Below, piece after piece: positions 1 through 13,164 of a DNA stretch of 64,000 bases (positions are counted from its first letter, which is position 1; each line of letters starts with the position of its first letter). Origin of the DNA: Acorus gramineus. Taxonomy: Eukaryota > Streptophyta > Magnoliopsida > Acorales > Acoraceae. The notes beneath the pieces are model-generated. The model was not told the DNA's origin, made no database searches, and saw only the letters and a program-made list of their open reading frames with translations. The DNA lies in assembly GCA_030737835.1 (NCBI GenBank), contig CM060847.1, forward strand, positions 20,982,433 through 21,046,432, in the 5' to 3' direction. Position numbers and translations under genes: made by a program.

Positions 1-1035
1 ATGTTCGCAAAGCGAAACCCAATGAAAAACAACCACTCCCGATACTCGCTCATCGCGATATCACACACATGCATAACAGCAACCAATACACTCATATTAA
101 TCTCAAAGTAGTCATAATCCCTAAACGGGAGTAACTACACAAGCTAGTGGGTCGTTACATCGCCAACCCACTACACCCTCACCCTCACCCTCAAACTGGT
201 GACATGGTCTTTTGGGACTGACTAGGCTGTTAATCACCCTTGGTCCACCGATAGCCTCTCCTCCACACCGTAGCTCGCCTGGTCTACTCCCATGATTCAG
301 CACAGTCCGAAACCAAATCAGGAGGTACCTACTGATGGGAGCCCTCTGTCAGGACGGCCTGTCTAACACTGAGGAGTCCCTACACGGATCCAACGAAGGG
401 AAGAGAAACAGCCTACCCACACGGATACAATCCACTTGGATCCGCCGACACCGATCTCAACTCTACAAATGACATGAATTCTTCAGAATTCCTCCAGGGC
501 GCATACCTAAGATGCGGGGAAAGCATATATTATAACAACTGGGTTATAATATTCTCTAAGGCATGCTTGCAACTAAATGCTCACATAATCCCCTAAGATG
601 CGGGGAGACATATATCATAACCACAAGGTTACAATACTCACTAAGGCATGCTCACATTCTGATTTAATTAGATTAACTAGATGGGAACATGCATAGCTCG
701 GGGCTTAGTATCTAAGAATGCATAGGCCGCTATACATGATATAAGGGTGCATATCCCTAGCATACAAAGTCTAAGGTGCCATGGATACATCACATTGATC
801 ATGCATAGATCAAGGCTTTTAAGTACAGGACATGGTGTCCAGGCATGTACGGGCCTCTATACACGATACATGGATGTATATCCCTAGCATGCAAATATCT
901 ACATATTAGTAAGGGGGCCCCATCGATGCGCGACGCCGTCTACGCGGGTCGAGCGCATCCCTAGAGAGGGGGGGGGATTGGAATCAAATAATTCACCTTG
1001 CGATCCAGGACCTCCCGCATCCCATCCGACGAGAT

Positions 1036-1758
1036 CTGCAAGGTAGGGGCATCAAACTGGTGAGAAACAACACAATTTATACGCAGAAATGCTTAGAAAT
1101 ACCCAAAACTCGGATAAGCATGCATACGGGCTCGCACGCATGCGAGCACGCGGGTACGCACGCGAGTCCGAGTGCCCCGACACCTACCCGAACACCCGGG
1201 CAGCCACACGCATGGCCCCCCACACGCGCACGAACACACCCTGGCACCATCGGCGCACTGCCGCGAGCCTGCCCGCGCACCCCAACGCGCTGCCGCACGC
1301 ACGCTCGCGCGCTCCCGCGCGCACCGCGCGTCCAGCCCAGCGCACCCCCGCGCGCACTGCGCCCCCCGCGCAGCACCCCGCGCACGCCCCAGCACGCGCA
1401 CGCACGCACGCGCGCACCGGTCCCCAGCTCCGCTCCCAGGCGCATGCCCAGGCGCCCTGCCCCGCGCCTAGGCGCAGTGCCCAGGCGCCCTGCCCGCTCG
1501 CGCACCCCAGCTCGCGCCTGCACCCGCGCGCACTCCCGCGCGCAAACGCGCACCCGCGCACGACTGCGCGCCCGACTGCGCCCGCCTACGCCCGCCTGCG
1601 CGCGCACGCGCGCAGACCGCGCCCAGCGCGCACCCAAGCCATTCTAACCCCTTTTTCACCCTTCCCAACCACACACCCTAACCCAACTACCTAGCATGCA
1701 TGACCTCCCAACCAACCCCTTAAGCCAAGAAAACCAAGAAATAAGGGGAGGAGCTCAC
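1036..1758 (-). other. GC-rich putative LTR intron
   Basis: A block of mainly alternating C/G with A/T interruptions, rich in CpG, bounded by consensus 5' and 3' plant splice signals. Long reading frames occur here in several frames on both strands at once, rich in Arg, Ala, Pro and Gly; this is the signature of base composition, not of genes. See the equivalent blocks in the LTRs at 13165, 19817, 19112 and 38915. Confidence 0.5.
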
Positions 1759-1964
1759 CTTGGAAGGGGGACGAAAGGGAGAGGTTCGGGGTCCCTTCGG
1801 GCACCGAAACGCCGCCACCGGGACCACCACCACCACCACCACCTCTCCTCGGCCTCCTCAGCCCTCCATGGCAGCAAAACAGGGGGGGAACATGCAAAGG
1901 GAGCTTGAGAGAGAGGGGAACAAACACAACAACACATGAACACAAGATCTACCACCACCCCATC

Positions 1965-4900
1965 TGTCACGCCCCAGGGCCGGCCGACCCCGGGACGCGG
2001 CAAGTGTATATATGATATCAGTAACAAGAGTTCAATAACATACTCACACAATAGCTAAAATGACAACACAAACAAAGCAGGGCTGACATGATATATACAC
2101 CAAATGCGGAAGCTAAAAAGACTGAATCTGTAATCAAAACATACTACAGACTCGATACATAATCATATGTCCTGTGAGAGCCAATATATACAAAGACATC
2201 CAAATAATACACAAACACGTGCCCAAGCACGGAATATAATACATACAAGCAAAAGGAATGCTGATAGCCTCTGATACTCGCGGGACGTGGCGCTACTCCG
2301 CTACTAATGAAGTCCCTCGGGGAGCTCCTCCTCCAGATCCGACTCAGATGACACTGGAGAAAAATATTATGCGAGGGGTGAGCCACACGCTTAGTGAACA
2401 GCACAACCCATGCATCACAGCTTATATTAACCACAACCAGATATTATTAATCCACAATCACATTACTCAAGCCACAAAATGGCAACAACTCCACAAACCA
2501 GTGGGTCGCTACCGCCAACCCGCTACACCCTCACCCTCACCCTCAATGGGTGACCAAGGATATTGGGACTTACAATCCAGTGGGTCGCCACATCGCCGGC
2601 CCACCATACCCTCACCCTCAATAGGTGACCTAGGCTCTTGGGACTGACTAGGCTGTTGGTCACCCTTGGTCCACCGATAGTCTCTCCCCACTCCGTAGGT
2701 CGTTTGGCCACTCCCACATTCAGCACAGTCCTTCTACCAAATCAGGAGGTGCCTACTGATGGGAGCCCCTGCACGGGATGACCTTTCCAACGCTGGGGTA
2801 GTCTCTACACGGATCCAACGAAGGGAACAGAACAGCCTATCCATCGCATATGATCCACTCGGATCCGTAGACAACACATCCTAACAACTCTAATGTCCTG
2901 AATTCCTCAGAATTCCTCCAGGGCGCATAACCAAGATGCGGGGAACATGCATAATAGTTATAACAAGGTTGGAATATTAACGGGGAAAGAATCCTTGGGA
3001 GGGCAGCGTGAGGTCCCGATATAGGACATCCCGACAACCAAACAAGGAACACGGAGTACCCTAGCCCGGGTCTCACCGCTGTCCTCGCGAGGCCCCTCCC
3101 TATGATATTCGCTAAGTCAGACTAATAATCACATGCTCGCATTTTATATAAATAAATAAACTAAATGGGAACATGCATCGGTCGGGGCTTTCCTAGCATG
3201 GAAACATGATAACAGGGTGCATGGTTCTTATACGGGTCCTAAGGGTATAAGTCCCTAGCATACAACGTCTAGGGTGGCATGCATACTACACATTATCATG
3301 CTTGCATAGCTTTTCATATTAAACAGGTTAATATCTACTATGGTGCCCCATAGGAGGACGGTACACGCCCAAGTGCATGTAACGCCTCCCTACTGGGTTG
3401 GATCGTCCCACTCACCGGAGATCGGGTCGACGCGCGACCGTCCGTCGAGATCTGCAAGACAGGGTAACAACTTGGTGAGTAAAAATCCACAACATACCCA
3501 AAATACACAATTAAATACCCAAAATCCCAAATCAAACACCCAACACTCGGGCAAACGTGCATACGACCCGCACGCACGCTAGCCCGAGCACTCTGGCAAC
3601 CACCCGCACCCCCGGCAACCACCCGCACGGCCACTGCCCGCCGCCTGGACACGCCGCCTAGCCTCCCGGGTGCACCGCGCGCCCACTGCGCCCCAGCGCA
3701 GCAGCCCGCGCGCACCCCGAACGCCTCGGGCTGACCCTCGAGCACCCCGCACGCCCCGCGCGCAGCGCCTCGCCCCGCGCGCACCACCGCTGCCTCGCCG
3801 CGCCCCGCGCGCACCCTGCACGACGCCCTGCACGCACGCCTACTCGGTCATCACCCCCAGCACTCCCAGCGCCTGCGCCCAGCACGCCTCCGCCTCTGCC
3901 CTCCTCACCGCATGCACGCCTGCCTCTGTCCAGCGCCCCGCACGCATGCACCTCTGCGGTGCCCAGCGCCCCTGCGCCCAGCACTCAGCACCCTCACCCA
4001 GCGCATTCGGTATCCGCGACTAGCTCCCAGCGCTCAGCGCCCAGCACCCGGGACCCTCACCCAGCGCCCACGCGCACGCCCGCGCAACACCTGCCCAGTG
4101 CGCCTGGCAGCACGCGCCCAACGCGCCTGCCAGCCTGCCCGCGCTTCTGCCCGCGCTGCCTGCCTGCGCGCATCGCCGAGTGGATCGAGCACCGTTCGCC
4201 TGCACGCCTGGGCACTGCCCGCCTGATGCCCGAGCACCCCCTGCCAGCTGCCCGAGCATGGCCTGCCCAGCCGGCCTGCCCTGCTCGCACAGCCCGCAGC
4301 CATCCTACCCGAGCTAGCCCTACCCAGCGCGCCCAGCACGCCTGCAGCACCACCCGAGTGCACGCCGCGCGCACGCCTGCGCGCACGCACTTGCGCGCCC
4401 GGCCACCTAGTGCCCCAGCCTGCTGCGCCCGCTGCCAACCCTCCCGGGACAGCCACCCAACCTGCCCGGACAGCCTAGCTCCCACCACCGGCCACCAATG
4501 GCCTCCGACCACCACCACAGCCCTCCAACGGCCACCCACCGCCGCCGACCGCCTCCCAACCTCAAACCAACCTCCTAACATACATCTATACAAGAAAAGA
4601 GAGGAAAAAAGGCTTACCAAGGGGAGGAAGGGAAGTCCGGTTGCTCTCCGCGCACCGAAACCTCTCCCAAAAGGCTTCCAACGCCCGGATCTCTCTCGGC
4701 CTCCGAAATGGCCCAAATCAGGGAAGAAGAGAGGGGGGATGGAGGGGCAAATCTCGCCGGAATCCGGATTTGAAAGCACCGGGGTGTAGATCTACACTTC
4801 CTATGCTTTAGGTTTTTGGGTTTGAGGGCTCTAAGGGGCTCAAATCAAAGAAAAGGAGAGAGGGGAGAGAGAGAGGGCTTTTTGGTAGGGATGATGAATA

Positions 4901-5196
4901 GTGCCAAGCTAAAATTAGATCTCACTTATATAGCAAGTCACTTAAAATACCCGGATACGCCCCGAAACTGCAAAATTTCGGAAACGTTACCGGAATTCGA
5001 TAAAATTTTCATGAGAGGCCTAAAATGGCACCAGGACACCAAATATGCAGTTAGATTTCCAATCGGAGTCCTCTAACTCAGGACGATAGCTAACAGTCCA
5101 AAAATTAGCGGTTCCGATCGAAAACCAAAAAAAAATGAAAAACTGTCAGAACGCTCCAACGGTTACTAGCAGTTTAAAAGTGACACATATATAACA
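1965..5196 (-). mobile_element. Solo LTR (A type) of a Tekay-like Ty3 retrotransposon
   Basis: The element begins (minus strand) TGTTATATATGTGTCAC at 5196 and ends GGGGCGTGACA at 1965. It is flanked by a perfect 5-bp duplication CCATC (1960-1964 and 5197-5201), which proves a complete insertion into the surrounding LTR; no internal region remains, so it is a solo LTR of 3232 bp. A TATA-like TATATAAG lies on the minus strand near 4930-4923. The GC-rich block (about 3590-4560) sits between GTAAG-type donor and CTTGCAG acceptor signals, and a 36-nt segment ending in CCG/GTGAG follows near 3410-3450. The G-rich GGGTGAGGGTGAGGG motif is present near 2520-2640. Confidence 0.93.
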
Positions 5197-5784
5197 CCAT
5201 CCTTCTCTTTGAGGCAAAAACCCAAACACATTGGGGGGCAAATGAAAAGAGAGGAGAGACCAGATGCTGGTCGTGGGATTTGTGAGGGGAGAGAGAGAGA
5301 GAGAGAGAGATATTTATCAAAATATCTTAAGGGGGAATTACTAAGTCGCCCTTCGACTAGAAATTCTGCGCAAGCTTCACTGGAACAGCCATAACTTCCC
5401 CGATACAGCTCCGAATTGCTTGATTCCAAGACCGATGGAAAGCTAAGAAGATTGTCTACAACTTTCATGCTTATGACAAGATCAAATAATCTCTCTAGCT
5501 AATCCGAAATTAGAGCTAAACATCGAGCAGGGATGCTGCCAGAATTTCCATCCCCGGGGTATACTTGGAAAAATACCCATAACTTTTACTACAAGAATCC
5601 AGTTGATCTAATTCCACTTATGTGCGAAAGCTAACTCAAAACTGGACATCTCATTTAAACCTCATCATCTTGGATTTTAACAAAATCAAATCCAAATACC
5701 AAATCAGGAATGCATAACTTATAAGAAAAAAATTATGTACCCCAATTTTCAAACAGAGCGCTCCAAAATGACACAGGCACAACA

Positions 5785-6994
5785 GCCCTTATTGGGGCCG
5801 TCGACCCACTTTTGGACAGCCCTCACTGGGGCTGTTGATTTCCATTTGGACGGCCAGTCCTTGGGTCGTCGGATTCTGAGTAAAAACAAGTTACATCTGG
5901 TTTGGTATTAATTATACCCGCTGTGATTATAGGCCGTGTTGTTTCAAGAATTGTTAGATTGCTGTAGAATTAATTGGATTAGTTCGCGTATCGTCTAATC
6001 GGAGGTAAGTGGATGCCTTTATTTATTTTGAAACCATAATATATGTGTATTCGTTGGCATCGTGAGTATTTTCAGATATTGAAATCTATTTTATATGAGA
6101 CATATGAGCATATCATTATCACATAGACTGATATTTTATTACATACCATATGTATTGGAATTATGAGATTTATGAAACTATCGCATGCATAAATACTTGA
6201 AAGAATAAGTGGTTTTGATCATGCACGCATCATATCGCTTAGGTGGCGCAGCCTAAGTGGCTCAGTGTAGGTGGCAACGGTCCAAATGGACCCAAGTTTA
6301 GGTGACTGCGTCTAGGTGACATGATTTCTAAAGCGAAATTCTTGCGGCTAGGTGTCATCGAATCTTTGCAGCTAGTGTCGTTGAATCTTTGCAGCTAGGT
6401 GCCGTGGAAAGCGGGCATGCTTGTCCGTTGCATTCATGTACATCTTATATTTTTTAGAAGTCATTATAACATCATGTATTCCTCAAATGAGAATTTTTAT
6501 ACCTGGAATGTTTCAAACAACATCTTTATCATAAGATTTCAGTATTATACAACTATTTTGCGTGACACTCTTATAAAGTCATTATTTCAAAGTATATTAT
6601 ATTATTGGGACACCAAGGTCCATTCATTGAGCGTGTGGTAGCTCATCCCTCATTTTTTTTCCTTTCAGATTTAAAGACCTAGATTGGTGGATCTCATGCA
6701 ACTGTGGACAAGATCATATCTTGATGAATTTTATTTGGCATGTAATTGGCCCATCCTCATAGTAACTATGTTTATGTCAAGTTGTATATCTTTTCATGTA
6801 TAAGGTATATCTACTTTAATTGTGGGGTATTGTTGAATATTAGATGTTCTATTATCCTTAAAGAATGTGATTTATTTTAATATTATTTTATTATATCTTT
6901 GGATAAAGAAAAAAATAGAACTTTGAGATTTGAGGATTTAAGGTAGCTCATTAGATTCTACGCTTCAAAATAGAGTAGTGGATTTGGGGCATTA
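5785..6994 (+). mobile_element. Degenerate Ty3-type LTR remnant
   Basis: Non-coding sequence ending in GGGGCATTACA at about 6994, the typical 3' end of a Del/Tekay-like LTR, with a GGAGGTAAGT splice-donor-like motif near 6001. Its 5' end is lost at the junction with the LTR ending at 5784. The body has repeated 'taggtg' phrases and becomes AT-rich toward the end. No protein is visible. The call rests on the terminal motif and composition only. Confidence 0.4.
6341..6409 (+). repeat. Three tandem 23-bp units
   Basis: Three imperfect copies of CTTTGCAGCTAGGTGTCGT plus four bases, at 6341-6363, 6364-6386 and 6387-6409, inside the degenerate LTR. Confidence 0.7.
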
Positions 6995-7128
6995 CAGTAT
7001 AGGTAAAATAGTACTACATAATTAAAATCATAAAAATATAAGTGAATCAACCCTAGATCTAAAGAAACAATGAAAAACTCCATGAAAATCCTAACTTTTA
7101 AATCTTAGATTTGAGAGTATATAAAATG
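6995..7128. other. AT-rich spacer, nothing recognised
   Basis: 134 bp of AT-rich DNA between the degenerate LTR and the inverted LTR duplication; no coding or structural signal seen. Confidence 0.5.
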
Positions 7129-9052
7129 TGTTGTGCCTGTGTCATTTGGAGCGCTCTGTTTGAAGATTTGGGTACATAATGTTGTGTCTGTGTCATTTGG
7201 TGTTTGGATTTGATTTTGTTAAAATCCAAGATGAAGAGGTTTAAATATGAGTTTACTATGAGATGTCCAGTTTTGAGTTAGCTTTCGTACAGAAGTGGAA
7301 TTAGATCAACTGGATTCTTGTAGTAAAAGTTATGGGTATTTTTCCAAGTATACCCCGGGGATGGAAATTCTGGCAGCAGCCCTGCTTGATGTTTAGCTCT
7401 AATTTCGGAATAGCTGGAGAGATTATTTGATCTTGGCATGAACATGAAAGTTGTAGATAATCTTCTTAGATTTCCATCGGACTTAGAATTGTGCAATTCG
7501 GAGCTGTATCGAGGAAGTTATGGCTGTTCCAGTGAAGCTTGCGCATAATTTCTAGTCAAAGGGTGTCTAGGTCATTTCTCCTTAAGATATTTGTGATAAA
7601 TATCTCTCTCTCTCTCTCCCCTCCCAAATCCCCATGTCGACTAGCTTTGCAAGTGAGTCTTTGTCCATGTGTTGTTGTTGTTGTTTGTTCCTCTCTCTCT
7701 CAAGCTCCCTTGCATGATCTTCCCCCCCCCCCCCCCCACTGATTGCAGCCATAGAGGGCTGAGGAGGCCGAGGAGGTGGTGGTGGTGGTGGTGGCGGTTG
7801 AGGTGGTCGTGGGTGCGTCGAGGGCCCCCGAACCTCCCCCTTTTTGTTCCCCCTCCAAGGTGAGCTCCTCCCCTTCTTTTCTTGGTTTTTATGGCTTAAG
7901 GGGTTGTGGGAAAGTCATGCATGCTAGGTAGATGGGTTAGGGCGTGTGTCAGGGGTTGGGGAGGGTTAAAATGAGGTTAGGACGGGCTGGGCGCGCGCTG
8001 GGCGCAGTCTGCGGGCGTGCCCGCGCAAGCGTGTGCTGGCAGGCGCAGTCGGGAGCGCAGACGCGCGCGGGCACGTGCGCGCGAGTGCGCGGGTGCGCGC
8101 GGAGTGGTCGCGTGGGTGCGCGCATGTTGTGCCTGTGTCATTTTGGAGCGCTCTGTTTGAAAATTGGGGTACATAATTTTTTTTCTTATAAGTTATGTAT
8201 TCCTGATTTGGTATTTGGATTTGATTTTGTTAAAATCCAAAATGAAGAGGTTTAAATAGCATGCATGACTTTCCCACAACCCCTTAAGCCATAAAAACCA
8301 AGAAAAGAAGGGGAGGAGCTCACCTTGGAGGGGGAACAAAAAGGGGGAGGTTCGGGGGCCCTCGACGCACCCGCGACCACCTCAACCTCCACCACCACCA
8401 CCTCCTCAGCCTCCTCAGCTCTCTATGGCTGCAATCAGTGGGGGGGAAAGATCATACGAAGGGAGCTTGAGAGAGAGAGGAATAAACAACAACAACAACA
8501 CATGGACAAAGACTCACTTGCAAAGCTAGTCGACATAGGGATTTGGGAGGGGAGAGAGAGAGGGAGATATTTATCACAAATATCTTAAGGAGAAATGACC
8601 TAGTCGCCCTTCGACTAGAAATTCTGCGCAAGCTTCACTGGAACAGCCATAACTTCCTCGATATAGCTCCGAGTTGCACAATTTTAAGTCCGATGGAAAG
8701 CTAAGAAGATTATCTACAACTTTTATGTTTATGCCAAGATCAAATAATCTCTCCAGCTATTCCGAAATTAGAGCTAAACATGGAACAGGGCTGCTGCCAG
8801 AATTTCCATCCCCGGGGTATACTTGGAAAAATACCCATAACTTTTACTACAGGAATCCAGTTGATCTAATTCCACTTTTGTGCGAAAGCTAACTCAAAAC
8901 TGGACATCTCATAGTAAAATCATATTTAAATCTCTTCATCTTGGATTTTAACAAAATCAAATCCAAATACCAAATCAGGAATACATAACTTAGAAAAAAA
9001 ATTATGTACCCAAATATTTAAACAGAGCGCTCCAAATGACACAGACACAACA
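7129..9052. repeat. Inverted duplication (foldback) of B-type LTR starts
   Basis: The left arm (7129-7925) reads as the first 0.8 kb of a B-type LTR on the plus strand (TGTTGTGCCTGTGTC start). The right arm (8258-9052) is the same stretch on the minus strand, ending GACACAACA. The arms are nearly identical by eye, apart from a replacement near 7180 where a second TGTTGTGTCTG start replaces about 30 bp. The spacer holds the beginning of the GC-rich block (7980-8120) and yet another plus-strand LTR start (8125-8257). The flanking five bases (AAATG and AAAGA) do not match, so this is not one simple insertion. The 72-codon frame found in each arm (7278-7496 minus, 8674-8892 plus) lies in ordinary LTR sequence and is not taken as a gene. 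Confidence 0.85.
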
Positions 9053-9055
9053 AAA

Positions 9056-12000
9056 GAGGGGAACAAAACAATTTAAAATAAACAAAGGACAAAAAAATTG
9101 TTTGTGCCACTCTCCAACACAGTTGTTTTAGTGAGCTCAGGTAGTAAGAGAATTCAAAAGGTGTGTCATACAAAAAATTCAATTTTTTAAATTAATTTTG
9201 AAACAAAAATTGAGAGTTTTAGAAAGAACAGAGCATTAATGACCATAATGAACCTTTTATTTATAATTATGTCTGTCCCTATTTGTAAATATACCTATTT
9301 TTCACTCTGTAATTATAATACTTTAATATTTATTAGGGTGTTTTACATGTATACCATTGAAAAATATATTATTTATTTTTATGCCATCACAAATAGTTTA
9401 TTTACTTTTATACCATTACAATATTTAACAATTATACATTTTTACCATCATAGTTAAGTTCTGTCAAATTTTCTACTAACCTCATTAAAGTCATAGAGAA
9501 ATGACTAAAATACCCTTATTTTTAATTGTTATATTTGCCCATACAAAATACAATATTTATTTTTATATCATCAAAATACAAACTATAATTCTGATACATT
9601 GAATAGTTATGCAATGGAAATCACTTAATTTGTCATGTGTTAAGCTACATTGTCTAGATACATTGTAATTTATTTATAAATGAAATTCAGATAGATTGTT
9701 CTAGTTTCAAATATATTTTTATGAGATTCATATAAGTGTGCATCTCAAAACGCAGTTAGTTTGATTGTTTCTGATGCAATTACATTCCATGAGAGCTACA
9801 TATTACATTCTACTGTCAGATACATATTACATCCTATGATATATACATACTAAAATTCTGTTACAATGAACCAACTTTCAAATACATTTTACGTACAATG
9901 AAATATACAAAAAAATAAGATATGTATCACCCAAAAAATTAATTTACATCTCCACAAACAAATTCATTTCATCCCACTAAAATAAAGCTACAAATTGCAT
10001 GAACAAAAGAGAGAACACAAAAACATACCTAATTTCCAACCATTCCATACAACTGTCAAATACCCACTATAATTAGGAAAAAAAAACCCAAAACAAAAAT
10101 AAATAAATAAATAAATAAATAGATAAAAACTCTAGTAAACATGAAAAACATGAATAAACGAAAAACAAAAACCAGAATCAAGGCCTAAATAGAACATTAA
10201 AGCGATGCAAGGCAGGCAATCATCAAAGAAACTAAACCCATTAGCTATCTCACAATAATCAAAACTAAACCCAATCACAATTCATCAAAACTAAACCCAC
10301 TCACAAATCATAAAAAAAAACCATAATTGGGTCATCCCCCAAAAAACCTCTCTTCTTACACTTTCGGAAATCTTTCCTTCTCACCAAAAAGAAAATCTTC
10401 AAAAACCCAAAAACAAAAACCCACAAAAGGTATGTCAAACCCATAAAACCCACAAAGGAGACACCTAAAAACAACACCATCAACATGTCCAAAAGAAAAA
10501 AAAAAAAACACATTGCCCAAACAAAGAAATAAAAAAAAAGGGTAACAAGAACAACGAAACAATATACATTCTTCTTCTCCATTGTAGCCTCCATTACAAA
10601 TTTTAAAGTGGAGAGGGGGACAAAACAATTTAAAATAAACAAAGGACAGAAAAAATGTTTGTGTCAGTGGGTCTACTCCACTCTCCCACACAGTTTTTTT
10701 AGTGAGCTCAAGTAGTGAGACAATTCAAAAAGTGGATAATACAAAAAATTCAATTTTTTAAATTAGTTTTGAAACAAATATTGAGAGTTTCAGAAAGAAC
10801 AGAACATTAATGACCATAATGAACCTTTTATTTATAATTTTTGTCTGTCCCTATTTGTAAATATACCTATTTTTTCACTCTGTAATTATAATACTTCAAT
10901 ATTTATTATGGTGTTTTGCATGTATACCATTAAAAAATATATTATTTATTTTTATGCCATCACAAATAGTCTATTTACTTTTATACCATTGCAATATTTA
11001 ACAATTATGCATTTTTACCATCCTAGTTAAGTTCTGTCAAATTTTCTACTAACCTCGTTGAAGTCATAAATAAATGACTAAAATACCTTTATTTTTAATT
11101 GTTATATTTGCCCATACAAAATACAATATTTATTTTTATATCATCAAAATGCAAACTATAATTCAAATACATTGAATGGTTATGCAATGGAAATCACTTA
11201 ATTTGTCATGTGTTAAGCTACATTGTCTAGATACATTGTAATTTATTTATAAATGAAATTCAGATACATTGTTCTAGTACCAAATATATTTTTATGAGAT
11301 TCATATAAGTGTGCATCTGAAAACTCAGTTAGTTTGATTTTTTCAGATGCAATTACATTTCATGAGAGCTACATATTGCATTCCACATCCAGATACATAT
11401 TACATCCTATGATATACAGATGCTGAAATTCAGTTACAATGGACCAACATTCGGATACATTTTATGTACAATGAAATATACAAAAAAATAAGATATGTAT
11501 CACCCAAAAAATTAATTTACATCTCCATAAACAAATTCATTTCATCCCACTAAAATAAAGCTACAAATCACATGAACGTAAGTGAGAACACAAAAACATA
11601 CCTAATTTCCAACCATTCCTTACAACAGTCAAATACCCACTATAATTAGGAGAAAAAAAAAACCCAAAACAAAAATAATTAAATAAATAAAAACTCTAGT
11701 AAACATGAAAAAAACATAAATAAATGAAAAACAAAAACCAAAATCAAGGCCTAAATAGAACATTAAAGCAATGCAAGGCCACCGATCATCAAATAAATTA
11801 AATCCATTGGTCATCTCACAATCATCAAAACCAAACACACTCACAAATCATAAAAAAAAAAAAAAAAAACCTAATTGGGTGACCCTGAAAAAACCTCTCT
11901 TCTTATACTTTTCATAAATCACTTAATTTGTCATGTATTAAACTACATTGTTCAGATACATTGTAATTTATATATAAATGAAATTCATATACATTGTTCG

Positions 12001-12680
12001 AGTTTCAAATATTATTTTTTTATGAAATTCAGATAAGTGTGCATCTAGAAACTCAGTTAGTTTGATTGTTTCACATGAAGTTACATTCCATGAGAGTCAC
12101 ATATTGCATTCCATAGTCAGATACATATTACTTCCAATGAGATATACATACTGAAATTCAATTACAATGGATCAACATTCAAATACATTTTACATACAAT
12201 GAAATATACAAATAAAAAAAGATATGTATCACCCAAAAAATTAATTTACATCTCCATAAACAAACTCATTTCATCCCACTTAAATAAAGCTACAAATCAC
12301 ATGAACAAAAGAGAAAACACATAAACATTCTTAATTTCCAACCATTCCATACAACAATCAAATACCCACTATAATTAGTAAAAAAAATCAAAACAAAACT
12401 AAATAAATAATCAAAACTCTAGTAAACATGAAGATAACATAAATAAATGAAAAACAAAAACCAAAATTAAGGCCTAAATAGAACATTAAAGCAATGCAAG
12501 GCCACGAATCATCAAAGAAAATAAACCTGTTAGCCATCTCACAATCATCAAAACCAAACACACTTACAAATTATTAAAAAAAACTGTAATTTAGTGATCC
12601 CCAAAAAACCTCTCTTCTTACACTTTTCAGAAATCTTTCCTTCTCAACAGAAAAAAACTACAAGAACCCAAAAGCAGATA
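9056..12680. repeat. AT-rich direct repeat, copies U1-U3
   Basis: Three head-to-tail copies of an unclassified unit of about 1.55 kb: U1 9056-10610, U2 10611-11916 (3' end missing), U3 11917-12680 (5' third missing). Each full unit starts near GAGGGGAACAAAACAATTT and ends near a CTCTTCTTACACTTTTC stretch. The unit contains many ATACATT and GATACATT phrases and short AAATA microsatellites (10098-10130). Hydrophobic frames on the minus strand (10301-10691, 11629-11844) arise from A-rich runs and change between copies; I do not call them genes. The family is not recognised; a non-autonomous DNA transposon or satellite-like array is possible. Confidence 0.75.
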
Positions 12681-12915
12681 CATATGCGTTTGGAAATTCA
12701 CTTACATTTAAATTGATTGTTCCAAATACAATTTTACTCTATGAAAGCTACATACTATTACATTATGGGAGATCAGTATACAATTTCCCAGAATCAAATA
12801 CATTTTACATTATACAAAATCTGCATATGAAATCTACATACTGAAATTCAAATACATTGTTCCACATTCAGATATATTATACAGGCTATCAAATCTATAT
12901 TGACTTCTTCAATTA

Positions 12916-12948
<33 letters not shown>

Positions 12949-13164
12949 ATAAAAGCAAAGACAAAGAAAGAGATAAACAACAAAAAAAAAATACATTCTT
13001 TCATTCGGTCCTAGGCACCAATACTTCTCTCCACACCAACCTATCCGAGCCTGTCGCCATCGATTAGGGCTCGCCCACAAATCCGTCCATAGAAATCCCA
13101 AAACAATCCCACAAGAGATCAAAAGAGACAGAGAGTGAAGTAACTAAAATGGACTGATAATTCA
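12681..13164. other. AT-rich stretch with GA microsatellite
   Basis: Further ATACATT-rich sequence, then a (GA)n run at 12916-12949, then a short stretch of more balanced composition (13010-13110). No gene signal that I can support. Confidence 0.5.

Larger units (their letters stand above)
1..5784 (-). mobile_element. Ty3 (Tekay-like) LTR, chimeric B/C type, cut by left edge and by a nested solo LTR
   Basis: Read on the minus strand, the LTR starts at 5784 (TGTTGTGCCTGTGTCATTT) and runs to the left window edge, with 1965-5196 occupied by another LTR. Its first part matches the LTR at 13165 (B type) while its last part, including positions 1-50, matches the reverse complement of 46040-46090 (C type), so about 1.3 kb should lie outside the window. 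It contains a GC-rich block between a splice-donor-like AAG/GTGAG (GTGAG at 1758-1754) and an acceptor-like TTGCAG (AG ends at 1036), followed by a 39-nt segment (1035-997) and a second GT. No internal coding region adjoins it, so it may be a solo LTR. The 5 bases after it are GCCCT; the partner duplication is off the window. Confidence 0.8.

Noticed and set aside
1060..1694. Overlapping long open frames in both strands (up to 201 codons) in GC-rich DNA; same at 3959-4789, 14061-14742, 20414-21578, 23732-24680, 27478-28437, 32491-33361, 40409-41266
   Set aside because: They occur in several frames and both strands at once, are made of Arg, Ala, Pro, Gly and Thr, differ between homologous LTRs, and sit inside a block that behaves like an intron.
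1827..1848. His-run or Gly-run coding triplet repeats (also at 7770-7800, 13905-13930, 44840)
   Set aside because: GGT/CCA microsatellite in the LTR leader; no conserved frame.
7278..8892. A 72-codon frame repeated in both arms of the inverted repeat, ending in VDLIP-like residues
   Set aside because: It is ordinary LTR leader sequence; the same DNA in other LTRs (about 5400-5640, 13310-13500) does not keep the frame.
10301..10691. Hydrophobic frames on the minus strand, recurring at 17067-17426 and 11629-11844
   Set aside because: They come from A/T-rich runs in the AT-rich repeat; lengths and frames change between copies and no start or splice context is kept.
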